From contig JAPDOI010001150.1 of the NCBI GenBank assembly GCA_029168955.1, positions 124,001 to 188,000 on the forward strand: 64,000 nt of DNA, given 5' to 3'. The DNA comes from Aplectana chamaeleonis (lineage: Eukaryota; Nematoda; Chromadorea; Rhabditida; Cosmocercidae). The position numbers and the translations under genes are program-made. This document shows, piece by piece, positions 1-12,130 of this stretch; the stretch's first letter is position 1, and the number at the start of each line of letters is the position of its first letter. A model generated the notes under the pieces. It saw only the letters and a program-made list of their open reading frames with translations, searched no databases and had not been told where the DNA came from.

Positions 1-2240
1 CCGAATCTATCCATTTTGTTCATGCCTTACAATATCCTTGCAACGAACGAGAAGGTAGACCAAAGTACTGCAAAATATGTAGCGTCGGAATCTTTTCTTC
101 AAAAGTGCATTTCAAACTAGAAAGGAGGGAGAAAGGCAAACATAACTTGCGCCACTACTTTGTACCCAATCACCCTGCATTTTCTGTTTCAGATTGACAG
201 CGAAAATTGCCGAAAACAACTTTTTTCTATTATTCCATGTGAGCGCTTCTCTATAAAAATTCTCATAACTGTCACGCTAAATAATGGCGTGACTAGTTTT
301 TCTATATTTCTCGTCTCAGTAGGAGTCGACTGTTCGATATGTCGATTTTGTCAATTGAGAGTGTTATCGGCAACGTATTGCACCGTTTTGAAGAGTCACC
401 TTTCACGTACAGTTGCTGAACATGCATGTCAGTCGAGGTGATCTTATGGCTGCTAGAAGCATGCAGAACTCTTAGTAGCGCACAGCTTGAAGATCAGAGA
501 ACAGCTCCAGTTCATTTTTCGCCACTGTTCAAGAATTGTGCAATTCTAGCGAAATCGTTCTACTCTGCAAATATGGTTATGCTCCAGACAGAGGGTTAGG
601 TACGTGTACAACACAACCGTCTTCATGAAGTTGCTGATGGAAGGAGGCCGGTTCGCTTCATCAACCCGACGTCACTATCGATCATCACCCACCACTACAT
701 CACGATCTTTCCTTGCCCCGTCTCCAACCCCTTCGCTTCGCTGCGCGCCTTCTCCAGTCGAATTCGAGTCGGGAACTTTTTCTCAGCGCCCTTCGTGTCG
801 TCGTCGTCGCCGCGACGAACTTTACACTCTTCCTAAGCACGGAAAGGCATGCATGTCGGAGACGCATTACCCAGAAGTTCGTCTGCTTGTACTAGCCTAT
901 ACTGCTATTTGTTGAGTTTGATTGAAAGCTGAACTTCTATAGTCTATGTACTTTTATTCTCTGGAATACGCTCTTGCTTAATTCGAGCTCAGCACTGTCT
1001 CGTAGGCTTTTAACCTGTGAAGTCCCAGGTCCAGTATTCGTAGAACATGCTTCCTCTCTTTGCTCCAAACCTGCTCAGTAAAACAGATTCAAACGTTTTC
1101 ATAAACAATCAGTTTGCCGAAAATACAAAACTCGGAGCATGGTATGGTTGGAGATGATCTTCTTCATTTTTTGGTGTCGCATTATTGACTAATGCGCATG
1201 TTCCTGCTTGCAATAGGTTACCACCTTAGTTGTTCTTGTCATTACTGGTTTTGTCTTTGATTCTACCCGGAGCAAGACGTTGGCCTAACAGTTGCAATAG
1301 AATAAACCTTAAAGGTAGCATACGCGTGAAAATCGTATGAATTTTTTTTTGCAAGTTTATTAAACAAATGTCGGAAAATTGGACGTCTAAAACGGTTTAG
1401 CACTTTTAACTTCTTAGGTTGATTATTTCTTTGCCTTTCCATTGTCTAGAAATCTCCGAAAACAAGGATCTTCCAATACACCCTTCTGAAAGCTAGGATC
1501 TCAAAAAAAAGAACGTAGAGTTTTGGACTTTCCCGGCCTGTCGGAGCCTGTCGTGACGTTTCTACTCCACGTGCTAAATGATACACCGGGAAAATGCCTT
1601 TTCACACCATGAAGCAGTTTTCAACAGGCTATAGCATCATGAATATGCAACACTGAGATCTCAAGGTTTGTCAACTATCTCCACTCGTTTCAAGCATTGC
1701 ATTGAGGAGAAAATGTAGTTTTTTTTTGTGCGGACGCTGCCATTAAGTTCATGAAATTCAACATCTTTACTCATGTCATATGACTTTCTCAAACACAGCC
1801 TGATTTGAATCATAGACGAGTTTTGGCCGTTGGTCAGCAGCGTCTACCAAGCAAACGTAGTGCAACGAAAATCTGAAAACATGGTTTATGATGCTGAAAG
1901 GTGGCGGACCGATTTCGACCTGCTCTGGACAGGTGACTTTGTACTTACCGTATGACCCTATAGATATCTTACGAAGTGCGATGTTTGATCGAAGTTAAAT
2001 TTAGAAATGGTGCTTTTGCCCTATCATATTTCATAATTCATCAACACATTGATGTGAATAGTCATACTTGTTATTATCACCTTGGAAATCAATCAGTTTG
2101 GAAGGAAGTCGCTTGCTTCTGCTGTTTTTCGGTTTTTCCTCAACTCTGACATTTCTGACGTCTACCAAGGTCTTCACCGCGGACTGTCATTTATGAGAAA
2201 TTTAGTCACATTCAGTCGGCAATGATACTTTGACTTCCTC
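1..2240. other. No recognisable gene
   Basis: AT-rich sequence with scattered short ORFs. None has a recognisable domain, a credible run of exons with splice sites, or a repeat partner that I could match in the window. The 103-residue ORF at 604-915 is Arg/Ser-rich and looks like chance coding in a locally GC-richer patch. Confidence 0.5.
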
Positions 2241-2248
2241 ATTGTGCG

Positions 2249-2267
2249 TTGGCGCAAACTCGGTGCA
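2249..2267 (+). repeat. Solitary TTGGCGCAAACTCGGTGCA core
   Basis: This 19-bp core recurs at 30799-30817 with two changes and forms the conserved arm of the two large hairpins at 25.7-26.0 kb. Here it stands without the paired arm. Confidence 0.5.
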
Positions 2268-2799
2268 ACTCCAAGTATTGTTCAAACGACTTGGTAGTCG
2301 AAACGAAGGCGTGTTGTGGCCGATTTGGACCCTTCCAGCGTATAAGACCGTGGCTGCTTTCGATTTGGCAGAAAGCTATCGCACGCAGTTCATTGACTAG
2401 ACAGGAATTTTCGAGGTGACCATACACAACCGCGCATGTTTTTTCGCAGATATAACTACCTTGGTCTTTTTTCGCCGCACATCGCCACTGCTAGTTGGAA
2501 AATTGTCTAATTATTTTTTGGTTGCCTATGCGTACGTTGCGCGCCGCAAGAACGCAAATGTTTCTCAGTTCAATCAGGTATTCATCAGCCCCGTGAAAAT
2601 TGCTCTGCGGTCTGAAAAGGCGTTTTCCCGGTCGTTCTAGCGCGAGGAACAGAAGCACCACTACAATTTGGGCAAACCATAATGATGATTCATTATTTGC
2701 AAGATCCTCGCATTCAGACGTGTTTATCGAAAACGTCTTATATTAAGATAGTTTTCGACAATTGAAAGGCAAAAATAATCAATTAACCCAAAGAGTTCC

Positions 2800-2915
2800 A
2801 GGTGCCAACCAGGTTTTCTGTTTTCCGCCCATTTTGGCCATTTTTTTCTGTTTTCTGTAAAAGTAGGTGAAAATTGGACAGAAACAGAAAAAACCGTGAA
2901 CCGCGATTTGTAGCA
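2800..2915. repeat. TTTTCTG-rich dispersed repeat, copy 1
   Basis: A pyrimidine-rich tract of repeated TTTTCTG words around a CCATTTTGGCC core. Related copies lie at 4630-4765, 18398-18492 (continuing at 20637) and 25245-25315. Several copies carry a CCGCACATCCC-type end. The family is unnamed here; it behaves as a dispersed non-coding element. Confidence 0.55.
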
Positions 2916-3065
2916 GGATTGCCCTAGAAGGAAGAGGCCGGATTAATTGAAGCTAATCCAATAGGTCAAAGATGTACTTCACCCAGGCTCTCTGCTGTTC
3001 CCCCACGCAGTGCAAATCTCTGCAGTTGCAATAGACACTTTAGTTTCGCTGTAGTGTTTATCCAC

Positions 3066-3130
3066 TAGAGCACGTGTGGCGCAGTGGAAGCGCTGTTGTT
3101 CGCCGTGCACGGTCTGGTTCGATCCTCTCC
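3066..3130 (+). repeat. tRNA-like / SINE-like segment
   Basis: Contains an A-box-like TGGCGCAGTGG and, about 40 bases on, a B-box-like GGTTCGATCC, the two internal pol III promoter blocks of tRNA genes. I could not fold the segment into a full cloverleaf, so a tRNA-derived SINE head or a decayed tRNA gene is more likely than a working tRNA. Confidence 0.35.
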
Positions 3131-3439
3131 GAGGTGAAACAAAACAACTAACTTTCCGTGGTCCTTTAATTGGTAACAGATTCATGTAGGGAGATGAAGG
3201 AAGTCATTGGGAAGTCGGCTGGCCCTCGTCAAGCCACTATTTAAGGCAAAACCATTCAAGCCTCTACGAGTACGACGTTGAATCAAATGCGCTGCACATC
3301 CCAATAGGGTTTTAGAAAGCCGATTCCTTATCTTTATCTTATAGTGGATACCCTCACCCTGGTACGCGATGCAGTCAAATGAAGGGAAAACTGCAATGTT
3401 ATTGTGTACTAACAATAATGAGCCATTAGCACTACTCAA

Positions 3440-3923
3440 AGGCAGTGTTTACCATGATTTTTGTTCCCGGGTTTTCCACTCAAAACAATGCGTTGCTCAC
3501 CAAGTGTTATCAAAATTACGAAGAAAAGGCGAAAAACGCACTAAAACGTCACATTTCAAGGATATTATTCTCTGGCCTGGACTAGTTGTCCGGTTGGATG
3601 AACATGTTGTCGGTGGTTTTCAGCGGTGAAAAATGGGCTCAATTCAAAATGGGGCAATATTTCATGCTAAACAGTATTAGACAGGATCCGACGGAAGAAA
3701 TGGAGCAACAAAAAGTAGATAATTCCAAAGGATGAGTCCACAAAAGATTTCGTTGTCACAACGAACAGCTCCTGTGAGAGTAAAGAGGCGGAGTGAGAGT
3801 AAAGGATTTCGTGCGCCTCTGATGAGTTTTTCTCGATTTCTTCGTCATTTCTATTCTATCCGGGGACCAAACAATCGATTTAGCGATTATTCTCAGAATC
3901 GAAGATTGTCGTGAACACTGCCT
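3440..3923. mobile_element. TTAA-type MITE, family A, copy 1 (484 bp)
   Basis: Non-autonomous inverted-repeat element. The left end AGGCAGTGTTTACCATGA and the reverse complement of the right end, AGGCAGTGTTCACGACA, match. The left flank is TCAA and the right flank TTAA, as expected for a TTAA target with decay. Its interior matches, in reverse orientation, the copy at 34239-34707. It has no coding capacity. Confidence 0.75.
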
Positions 3924-4629
3924 TTAACGCCCACTAGTCATACCCGCGCTGTCGCGTCGCTTGAGTATGAATAATTTCTACTTGTGGGCAGAGACTAAAG
4001 GTTCTCCAGCGCTATCGCCTTGAAGGAGCCGGGTAATGTTGGCCCCGACTGTGCCATGCACGCAAAGCTCTGAAAACATGTTTCAAATCACCAACGCAGA
4101 TGGTACAGAATTCATTTAAGATGAAGCGCCAAGAAATTGATGGTGAAGCTATGAGGTAGATAATAATTCTGCCACAGAAGTACGAGAGGCTCTCAACGGT
4201 GGAGCGAACGACACGCCAGGTCATTTATACTCGAACGGCACCGCCGCGCGGTACGCGCGTGGCTTCGGGGCACTGAGGATTAGTACAGTGTTCAAGCCAA
4301 AAGTTGTCCCACAATCAGTGTCGAGATATGTACGTAGGGGTAGGGAAAGTTTGCTCTGACGGGGTCCACGTACTCTTTGCACAGACATGGTGTGCCTCTG
4401 ATAGAGTAACGGAGCCTTTATTGCCTGGGGAAAAGAGAGTTAGGGAAACTTTTGTCATCTCTTCGCACTCATGATCTACATTTCTTGGACATCTATACTT
4501 CTTGCTCTGGTCAACTGTTGGGTTCTGAAAATTCAACGGAAGAAGCATAGATCACTTCAAAAAAATTCAAAAAGTTCAATGTTGTGAAAAATTTCGTACA
4601 CATATCTAGTGTACGCTGAACACTCTTTA

Positions 4630-4765
4630 TTGATTTTTTGAAATTTTCTGTTTTCTGCCCATTTTTTTAGATTTTTTTCTATTTTCTGTCTTCTGTCGAA
4701 CTAGATTTCCTGTTTTCTGTTTTCTGTTTCGAAAATATTTTTTCCGCACATCCCTGGTGCCAACC
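4630..4765. repeat. TTTTCTG-rich dispersed repeat, copy 2
   Basis: Repeated TTTTCTG words ending in TTTTTTCCGCACATCCCTGG, then GGTGCCAACC, which also occurs beside copy 1. The CCGCACATCCC end, read in reverse, opens the copy at 18398, so it is probably an element terminus. Confidence 0.55.
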
Positions 4766-5097
4766 CATTTCAAACGTTCAAGTTTCTTGCGATTGTACAC
4801 ATTACACATGACACACCAAGATATGCATAGAAAAGAAAGTAAAATGCTTCGAAATTTACGAACGAATTTTTTTAAAAGTAAGTGCTATATGTGGCCGATT
4901 GACTGTACATCACAACCTCGTAGGCCTACCTGTGCAAGTTAGTGGAAAAATCGGATGCGGTTTTTTGCGGGCAAGCTAAGGAATTTTTTTAATGGTTTAC
5001 GCGGCACTGCTTAGTTGGAGAATCGAGGCTCTCCTCCTATCAGGGAGGGGCTGTTTTTTTTCTTTGAAAAGATCACATGAGAAGTGCAAACTCCAAG

Positions 5098-5440
5098 CAG
5101 CGTCGCGGCTTCCTACTCGAATGACACTGATTATAGAAGCGTTATGTCGAACTATCTGGCCCCTAACTGATGGAGAAATCTATTTCATCCAATCAGGAAG
5201 CCGCATTCAGCTATTGGACGAATAGCACATCGATTGTCAGCCGCAATCCCTTCGTTTTCCCGTGCACCTCTTTTCCTGCCAAGCAGCGTGGCGGCTTCCC
5301 AATGGGCGTGCCCACCGAATCCAATCAACGGCGTGGCTACACTCTCATCACTGCACACTACTCACTGCGGGGCAGCCACACCGTTGTTAGTGTGGATTCG
5401 ATCAACAAGCTCATAGTTGGGAGACACGGTCTATAGATCC
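5098..5440. repeat. Dispersed repeat related to 17.9 and 28.5 kb
   Basis: Holds, in reverse orientation, a block also seen at 28523-28640 (core GAAGCCGCGACGCTGCTTGG followed by GGGAAAACGA) and in weaker form at 17930-18060. The short phrase GCGGCTTCCTACT..GA.ACACTGAT appears at both 5105 and 28613. The overlapping ORFs here are by-products of the repeat. Confidence 0.5.
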
Positions 5441-5504
5441 CTATCAGCCGATTCCGAACCCTCATCAGCATCCTCGCAAATTAAGAGTCATTTGAAAAGG
5501 TTTG

Positions 5505-5830
5505 AAGGCCGTGTTCACGATGAAAAAGTTGCCTTTTTTGGCGAAAACGTAAGCTTCGGGTCCCTCTAAGAAGAGTAAGAACGAAAGTACGACGAAAAAC
5601 GGCCAGGAAGTGGGTCAAAATTCTGCGGATCGGCCGATCCATGCCCTGCATTCGCTTCACCAGAGAAAAGGTTGCTGAACTTTCGAATACTCTTTATCGC
5701 GAAAGATTCCGAAATCCGACCGGATGCTTTGGCCGATCTTATCTTCAAAGAATTCTCTGTACAAGGAACAGAATAAAAAGTCACTTACCTAAGAATTTCG
5801 AAGTGCAACACCATTTTTAAAGTCAGACTT
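5505..5830. repeat. Family-A-like end fused to a second dispersed repeat
   Basis: Begins with AGGCCGTGTTCACGATG, a variant of the family-A terminus. From about 5640 it resembles 28740-28925, sharing GAATACTCTTTATC and an AAGTCACTTA.C.AAGAATTT phrase. No opposite terminus is recognisable. Confidence 0.45.
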
Positions 5831-5839
5831 GACGCTTTA

Positions 5840-7440
5840 TTTGCAGTTCACCGATACCCACCAAATAGGCGTAATTAAACATTAACATGGTTGCTTTAAA
5901 CAGTTTTTCTCCGGTAAGTGAGAGTTCTGATGGGTCTTTCCTAATTAACCTCTACGTCGTGGACTTTCCTTCTCAGAAACATCGACAACTAGAATACTGT
6001 TTTTTTATCGTTAACGCTGTTTGTGAAGAGACTCTGCAAACGAAGCATAGCTCAGAGTTTATCTCAGAAAGTAAAAATTCTCACTTATAAGAATTATTCT
6101 GAAGAGAAGATGTGCGGAATGATTGAGTTCATGTTCTAGTCACATGTTTTTTAGCAATCTAGCATACTATACATCTAAAATGTTTTCAATTTTCACGTGT
6201 CTGACTGCTGCTGTCCCATTCGTCTAACATCAGTCGCAAGAAAAACTAGTCAAAAAGTTTTGTTTTTCTCGCGTGCGTTCGCCGGACTTTGCAGACTTTG
6301 TCCCATATGTGGGTTCAAGGATCTATGTATGTAGATGACCATGGTCGTTGATCCTTCTTAAAGTGCAGATCGATTTCTTCGATCAGCACAACCACTTCAT
6401 TGACAATAGCGCCTTCCTTATCACATGCATTCACAGAGAGAAAGACACAGATACACACAGACACACTCACAATCACTCAATCACCACTCCTTTTTGGAAT
6501 CATTCCCCGTCTTCTGCGCTCCCTCCCCCAACACGGCCACGAAATACGCCATAAATCGCGCGTAATTCGTTGAAGTCGGCGAACTAGATCGAATAGTTCC
6601 GTGTTTAGTTCATAGACATTTCTTATTCACTTATTGGTTTTGGGGTTAGTGCGAACTTGGCTGATAACGCAGATACACGCATAGAAGAATGTCTCCCTTT
6701 TTTACCTTGAAGAAAAGGGCTTTTTCCACCATCGTCATCAAAGTCACTACTGAGCCCTAATAGGTTTGATAACGAGTAGAAAAATTACTATTCGCAGTGC
6801 GATAACTCCATATATTCTCATAAAATCATTCATTACGAATTCACGCGATCTTCTCCTGTTTTTACTTGGTAGCCAGTATACATTGGCTCTTCACCGCCAA
6901 CCTATTGCTTCAAGGAAAGATTGTTTTTCAATCGAAGCTCATTAAAACATTCATGCGAGGGCAAAATCAACGTCGGCTCCGTATTAGAATGCGTAAAATG
7001 AAGGTTATTTAAAATGATTCGGATATCCGAAAAAAAAATCGGATATTTTAGAATGTCTTGTCACAGAATCTCCTAGTTTCTTAAAAGTTTAGATCATTCT
7101 GCCTTTTTAGTTCAGATGCATCTAAACGTAAACCTCTCAGTTCAGGGTAAAGCAAAAAGAGCGATTTTTGAAAATATCCTCAATGAGTCGTATCCAATGT
7201 ATAGTAGCCAGTAAAGCCTTGCGATTTTTTATCTGCTTTGTTTCTCCGTCTTATTATAGTCTGTTTCGCCGAATTGATCACTCAATTCAATCTGCTTTCC
7301 CCCGCCGTCTTGCCCGACAGTTCCTTCCTGCTCTTCGTTTTTATTCAAACCGTAAGCGCGAGAAAAGATCATCCCTAGGGACAAAAAGACCATTTTCGAG
7401 CTCTGCTGCTTAGGGTAGACAATGCAGCTTCTCCCACGAT
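5840..7440. other. No recognisable gene
   Basis: AT-rich spacer with a short CA-rich patch near 6440-6470. No exon with credible splice sites, no RNA gene and no clear repeat partner were found. Confidence 0.45.
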
Positions 7441-7441
7441 T

Positions 7442-7539
7442 TTGAGCCGGGCGGAGAAGGTAGCGGGCGGTTGGTCGTGGCGAAATATAATTACCGACAA
7501 TGGGATTCAGACACGATTGACTTTCTCCGCCGGGCTCAA
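7442..7539. repeat. Perfect 17-bp inverted repeat
   Basis: TTGAGCCGGGCGGAGAA at 7442-7458 is the exact reverse complement of 7523-7539, enclosing 64 bases. A transcript could form a GC-rich hairpin. No gene adjoins it on either side. Confidence 0.7.
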
Positions 7540-7975
7540 CATATCGGGGAAAGGCTGTAAATATTTTCGCCTTCTTATTGACCTAAAGGCATCATACGCG
7601 CTGAAAACCGTAGATTCTTTTTAATGTTTTTGTGTGGCTCGGCCTCTATAGTGGAAGAAATGTCCAAAGGGCCTATGAAAAACCTTTATTCGTGAAGGAA
7701 AGTCAGTCTGAACACTTTTTCTAATTGAATTTGAATTCCGCGGCAAGATCGTTTTTTAAACCTTTTCTGCATATGGAGACCCCAGAACTGTCATTTTCGA
7801 AGTTTCTCTGCATGTGGAGTTTGTGCCGTAACTATTTTTCATGTTTTTTGACGGTCGCATCAACATTCTATGAAAAAGTGCTAGATGACTGGTGAGAACT
7901 GGTGATGGATCCTCATCTTTAACCCCTTCCAACCTCATAACCTTACATATGTTTTTGACGAGCCGAAGTTTACCA

Positions 7976-8537
7976 GTGAGATCTACCGGGCTCAATCATG
8001 AAATTGAGCCTTAAAAATGGAAATTGGTTTTCAACGCGAACGATGCCTTCAAAGGCAGCGTTCACGATGATCATCCTCGTTGACTTTCCACAGTGAAATG
8101 ATAGGCGAGAAGGATCCTAGGCTCCCAGTGTCGAAAGAACGGTAGAAAACGAGCCAGGAGCGGCAAAATAACGGCTGCAAACCAGCGTTTTGGTGCCCCA
8201 GACACGCCTGGTGCCCCAGATCCGCCCCCTCGGAATGAGCAAATGAAGTCTCAGATTACAGGAATCAACAAGTCAAGGAAGTGCTGATAAGTGAGCTGAT
8301 CGCTTCATTGCCCTGATAGGTATCGTCCTTCTAGCGGTCAATTCCTCCACGCTCAAAAATCAACGTAAACAAGAGAGGGCCTATTTTTGCTCAGAAACGC
8401 GTCTTTTGTGTCCTTTTTAAGCATGCCTTGCTATATAAGTCACCAGACCTTCCGTAAGCCGTGGAAATATCGGAAGTGAAATTTGTCGTGAATACTGCCT
8501 TAAATTCTGATTTCTGTGAGATCTACCGGGCTCAATC
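7976..8537. repeat. 22-bp direct duplication flanking a MITE
   Basis: An identical 22-base string (7976-7997 and 8516-8537; it contains GATCTACCGGGCTCAATC) occurs twice, 540 bp apart, on either side of the family-A MITE at 8053-8499. The copies do not abut the element ends, so this is not its target duplication. The first copy runs into a small hairpin (GGCTCAAT/ATTGAGCC). Confidence 0.75.
8053..8499. mobile_element. TTAA-type MITE, family A, copy 2
   Basis: The left end AGGCAGCGTTCACGATGATC pairs with a right end whose reverse complement begins GGCAGTATTCACGAC. The flanks are TCAA and TTAA. The first 130 bases closely match the copies at 60827 and 36825 (shared ATGATAGGCGAGAAGG). No ORF is meaningful. 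Confidence 0.75.
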
Positions 8538-9075
8538 TTACATCTTGCTCAAGAAAAGACTGTTAGTTAGTTTTTGTTTTCGATTTGAGAATGAAATCAG
8601 GTACGTGGGTTGACACTCTGTATTTCACCTTTCACTGTGATTAAGATGCAGTTGCAAAATCTGGTCCATGAAGACGGGGAACACTGTCCAGAAAAGTCTC
8701 CAAAAACCAAAGGTCGATCTCTGCACCACAAGGGTGCCCTCCCGGTTCGACTTCCAGTGGACGATGACCTTCTGTATCGAAATCTTTCGCTGAACAGTTT
8801 AGCTTTGTCGATGGATGATTAGGTTGTGAAGACGTTGCTAGCAGCCTCCAGCAGAAAATCGCATGCACCCCGAGCCGGTTGGGAATAGAAAGGGGCGAAA
8901 TAAGCTTAAGAATTTTTTTCTTTCTTGTTTTTCCTCTGATTATATTTGAAAATTCCATTTCTCAAAACGTGGACACTTCCGGGATGGGGTGATCACTTGT
9001 GGGTGTATGTTCGAGATCACCCTCAGACTACGTCAGTGGTCTGGCAGCAGTACACACTTGCACTGGCCTTATAGG

Positions 9076-9248
9076 AACGAAATTCCGGTCCGTAGTTGCA
9101 GACAACCGCAGTTGCAGCACGCAACACGATGATAATCGTGCTGGGACAAGGTGATCCCGGCACGATCGAACTTTGTTCTAGCAGGATTGTTATCGTGTTG
9201 CGTACTGCGACAGCGGTTCTCCGCGTCTGTGGAAAAGAATTTCGTTTC
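9076..9248. repeat. Palindromic foldback
   Basis: The two halves are imperfect reverse complements. AACGAAATT opens the left arm and AATTTCGTT closes the right, with GCACGCAACACGAT on the left matched by ATCGTGTTGCGTAC on the right. This is why similar peptides appear on both strands. It is probably a small foldback element. Confidence 0.65.
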
Positions 9249-9960
9249 GATAATGACAGTACGTTAATTATTTTCTCTCCGTTCATCACTGGTCTCTTTT
9301 TCACTTCTTATTCACTAGGATCCCGCGAAAGAGACAGCTAGTCGGTTAACTGTTTACCCCCCGCCCCCTGAACTTGCTCTTCGCAAAGAAGATTCGTTCT
9401 CCCTAAACGGTCTGTCGAGACTAATAACTGCACCGAGAAGTCATATGATTTTAATGATAGTTTTTATATAAGAAAATGTTTCAGGATGTGTCCTTAAAAG
9501 GTGAAACTTGTGTGAATTCGGTTCTGGGGAAACGCCTTCGATGATTCAAATTTGTCTGACTTTTAAACGCACTTGGACCTATCGGAATTGTTGATTTGTG
9601 GGTGTTTTTTGTATGGAATTTGAATAGTTTTATCACCTAAAACATCGAGATGACCGAACCTGAATACTTTCCTAAGCACCATGTCTGTGTTTCTGCAGTT
9701 TCAGTGGTTTTACATATTATCAATGTTATCTTTACATTATTTAACTTTTTTTTCAACATGATGAGTCAGAAAAGCGTTTCTCAAACATAGACAAGGTGAG
9801 AAGTTATTTGGAAGTGTTGAGAATCAATCTGGCATCCGGTTTCACAGTTTCGCTGAATTTCGGTCCGTACATATGCCGTAAGGCAGAGTATGCCAATCAT
9901 TCGAGTTTGATTCAAACTAAAGACTAACCAGGATCGTAGGAGTGGAAAAAGCGATATATA

Positions 9961-10243
9961 AAGTGTGTTCAAATGAGAATGGCTGACCATGCGGACGTCG
10001 TGCGTGGCAGGCGGCAGTCGCATGTGCCGGTCTCGGACAAGTGCTGAAACGGCTGACACCTCATCCCCCTCTACTGCAGAGCTGATTGATTGATTCCTGA
10101 CAGCCGCTGCCGGCCCCGTTCCTAGCGAATGGCTGCGGGGGAAGGCTCGCTGTCGTTTCGCATGCTCGTCCGAGAGCGGCGCACGCGACAGCCGCCTGCC
10201 ACGTACGACGGCGCGTGGTCGGCCAGTCTTATTCGGACACACC
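9961..10243. mobile_element. TA-flanked MITE, family T, copy 1 (283 bp)
   Basis: Terminal inverted repeats AAGTGTGTTCAAATGAGAAT and, reversed from the right, AGGTGTGTCCGAATAAGACT, flanked by TA. A second copy of nearly the same length (287 bp) at 15790-16076 interrupts an RTE fragment, which fixes the element ends and the TA duplication. The interior is GC-rich and itself repetitive. The 179-residue ORF across it is not considered real. Confidence 0.7.
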
Positions 10244-10249
10244 TTATAT

Positions 10250-11580
10250 GCCCATGTATTGACTTTCTGTTCTTTTGTCTCACAAGGACACTTCTTTCGG
10301 TCAAAGTGGCCATGGCGCATGATATATGCTTTTCTAGTGCCTTATTTGTACGTAAGGTCCGAATGTGCCCCTCGCAGCTGACTAGAATCCCTATGAAAGA
10401 ATCTATAAGCGTTTTTCTAGCTTCGGGAATTTTTCGGATTCCGCTCTAAACTTTTATGCAGGGATCATCTAGGCTGCTGAACTCGAATCTAGGTTCCGCT
10501 TGCCGAAATTCTGAAGGATACTGTAGTTTGCGGTAGGTACCATGATATTTATACTGCAAAACCTACCTCAATAAATCGAAAATCGACAAATAAACATCAA
10601 ATTCGTATTCAGCACCCTGAATAACCCCCGCATAAGAATTTGAAATCAAATCTGAGACTTTGACCAAACTACCCTATACCCACCGTTATCTACCATAAGC
10701 TGTCAAAAATCTATAAACGGACCTCAGATTCGTGGTAAGCTCTCCGAATAGCCCCCATACGAATTCATTTGGAACGACCACTTTGCGAAATGGTAGTTTC
10801 TTGTCGGTTCTTTTTTTGTCTCCCGAAGGATTACGGTGGGATGTAGTAGGCATAATGTAATGTGCATAGTTACGGTAACCTAGCGTGAACCTTGACGCGC
10901 GGAAAACAAATAATATATGTGTTGATCGTGGCCAGCACAACTGCAGAACTCCGAGGCTTTTAATCGAATCTGAGACGTTCACTGAACTGTCCAATAAGTT
11001 TGAAATTATACCTGGAAACAACAAGATAATCCTCCGTTTCGTGTACTCAGCACCCGCTATAACTTCCCCTAGGACTGTTAGCGAGAGTTTTCCAACCTCT
11101 CTAATTGGGAACGTCAAGTACTGGCGCAAATTTTTCCTTCGAACGTTGACCTTTTTTTTTAAATTGTTAACTGACCCATGCCACTTTCTTAGTTCTCAGC
11201 AATTGAGTTTGAATTCTAAATAGGTTATGTTTCCAATTATTTCATTTTATCTCCTACTTGAGTTCTCATAGGAATTCGAGAGCAACATTTCCTCCTGTAC
11301 CCATACAAATCTCTCGTGGCATGCCATCTTGACTTATGATCTTTATCATATATGATATCCATATAAATTTCAGATTTTTTTATGTCTTTCGTGATAACAT
11401 CGAATACGGAACAGTCACAGGTTAAGGTTAATCCTCCACTGTCACAGAGTAAGTCTTACATCTTCATATACCTTTATTCAACTGATTACTTCAATGCATT
11501 CCCTCAAATAATGTCTATAAAGCGGCATCACACGTGAGAAATCCTGGGTGCTCTGCTATTTTATAATTATGGCTATTTCC
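10250..11580. other. No recognisable gene; weak internal duplication
   Basis: No domain-bearing ORF. Two segments (about 10605-10670 and 10965-11080) share loose phrases such as TCAGCACCC and AATCTGAGAC, suggesting an old duplicated repeat. The ORFs of 112 and 147 residues on opposite strands here overlap each other and show no family resemblance. Confidence 0.4.
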
Positions 11581-11900
11581 AACTAGGTATGATGGATGAT
11601 TAGGTGCTCAACGGTAAAATTGACCAGTAGCACCGGATACCACTCTTCAACAGGGGAAAAGGAAAATGTCAGCAGCCTATATTCAGAGGTTTTTAATGGG
11701 GGGGGGAGCCCATCTGGGTAAATCAACGACGTCGCAACAGGTACTACGTCGATGTACTTATGGAAGGCTTTAGAGAAAGCTATATTGGAGCAAAGCCTAT
11801 TCTGGGCCCCGAGCCAGGCTGAACAGTATTTTTGCCAAAATACGAGCAGGATATCATCGTGTACACGATACTTGTTCTTAATGATTTTTTTCAGATGTCC

Positions 11901-12130
11901 GACTTTCCGACTGTGGTCGGATATCGTACTTTCCGAAAATCCGTCTCTCCAATTACATTTAAATATCGCATCCTTCGAATATCCAACGTTCCGACTGTAG
12001 ACGGATATCGCACTCTTCGGATATCCGACATTCAGCATAAAGTTGGAGATCGCACTTTTTTGGATATCCGACTCTCCGACTGTAGTCGTATAAACTTGTT
12101 TTTTTAAATATTCGACCTCTCGAATAAAAA
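11901..12130. repeat. Degenerate 42-44-bp tandem repeat, about 5-6 copies
   Basis: Units start near 11901, 11943, 11985, 12027, 12070 and 12114, spacing 42-44 bp. The recurring words are TTCCGACTGTAGTCGGATAT, ATCGCACTTTTC and GGATATCC. The GACTGTAGTC and GGATATCC words are near-palindromes, so each unit can form a short hairpin. Period 42 keeps reading frames open, which explains the overlapping ORFs. Confidence 0.7.

Noticed and set aside
604..915. Arg/Ser-rich ORF
   Set aside because: No homology signal, no splice context, and an overlapping frame is equally open.
9781..10320. 179-codon minus-strand ORF
   Set aside because: It runs through the GC-rich TA-flanked MITE; a similar open stretch in the other MITE copy is explained by composition.
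10686..11223. Overlapping ORFs of 147 and 112 codons
   Set aside because: They lie on opposite strands of the same stretch with no recognisable domain and no splice support.
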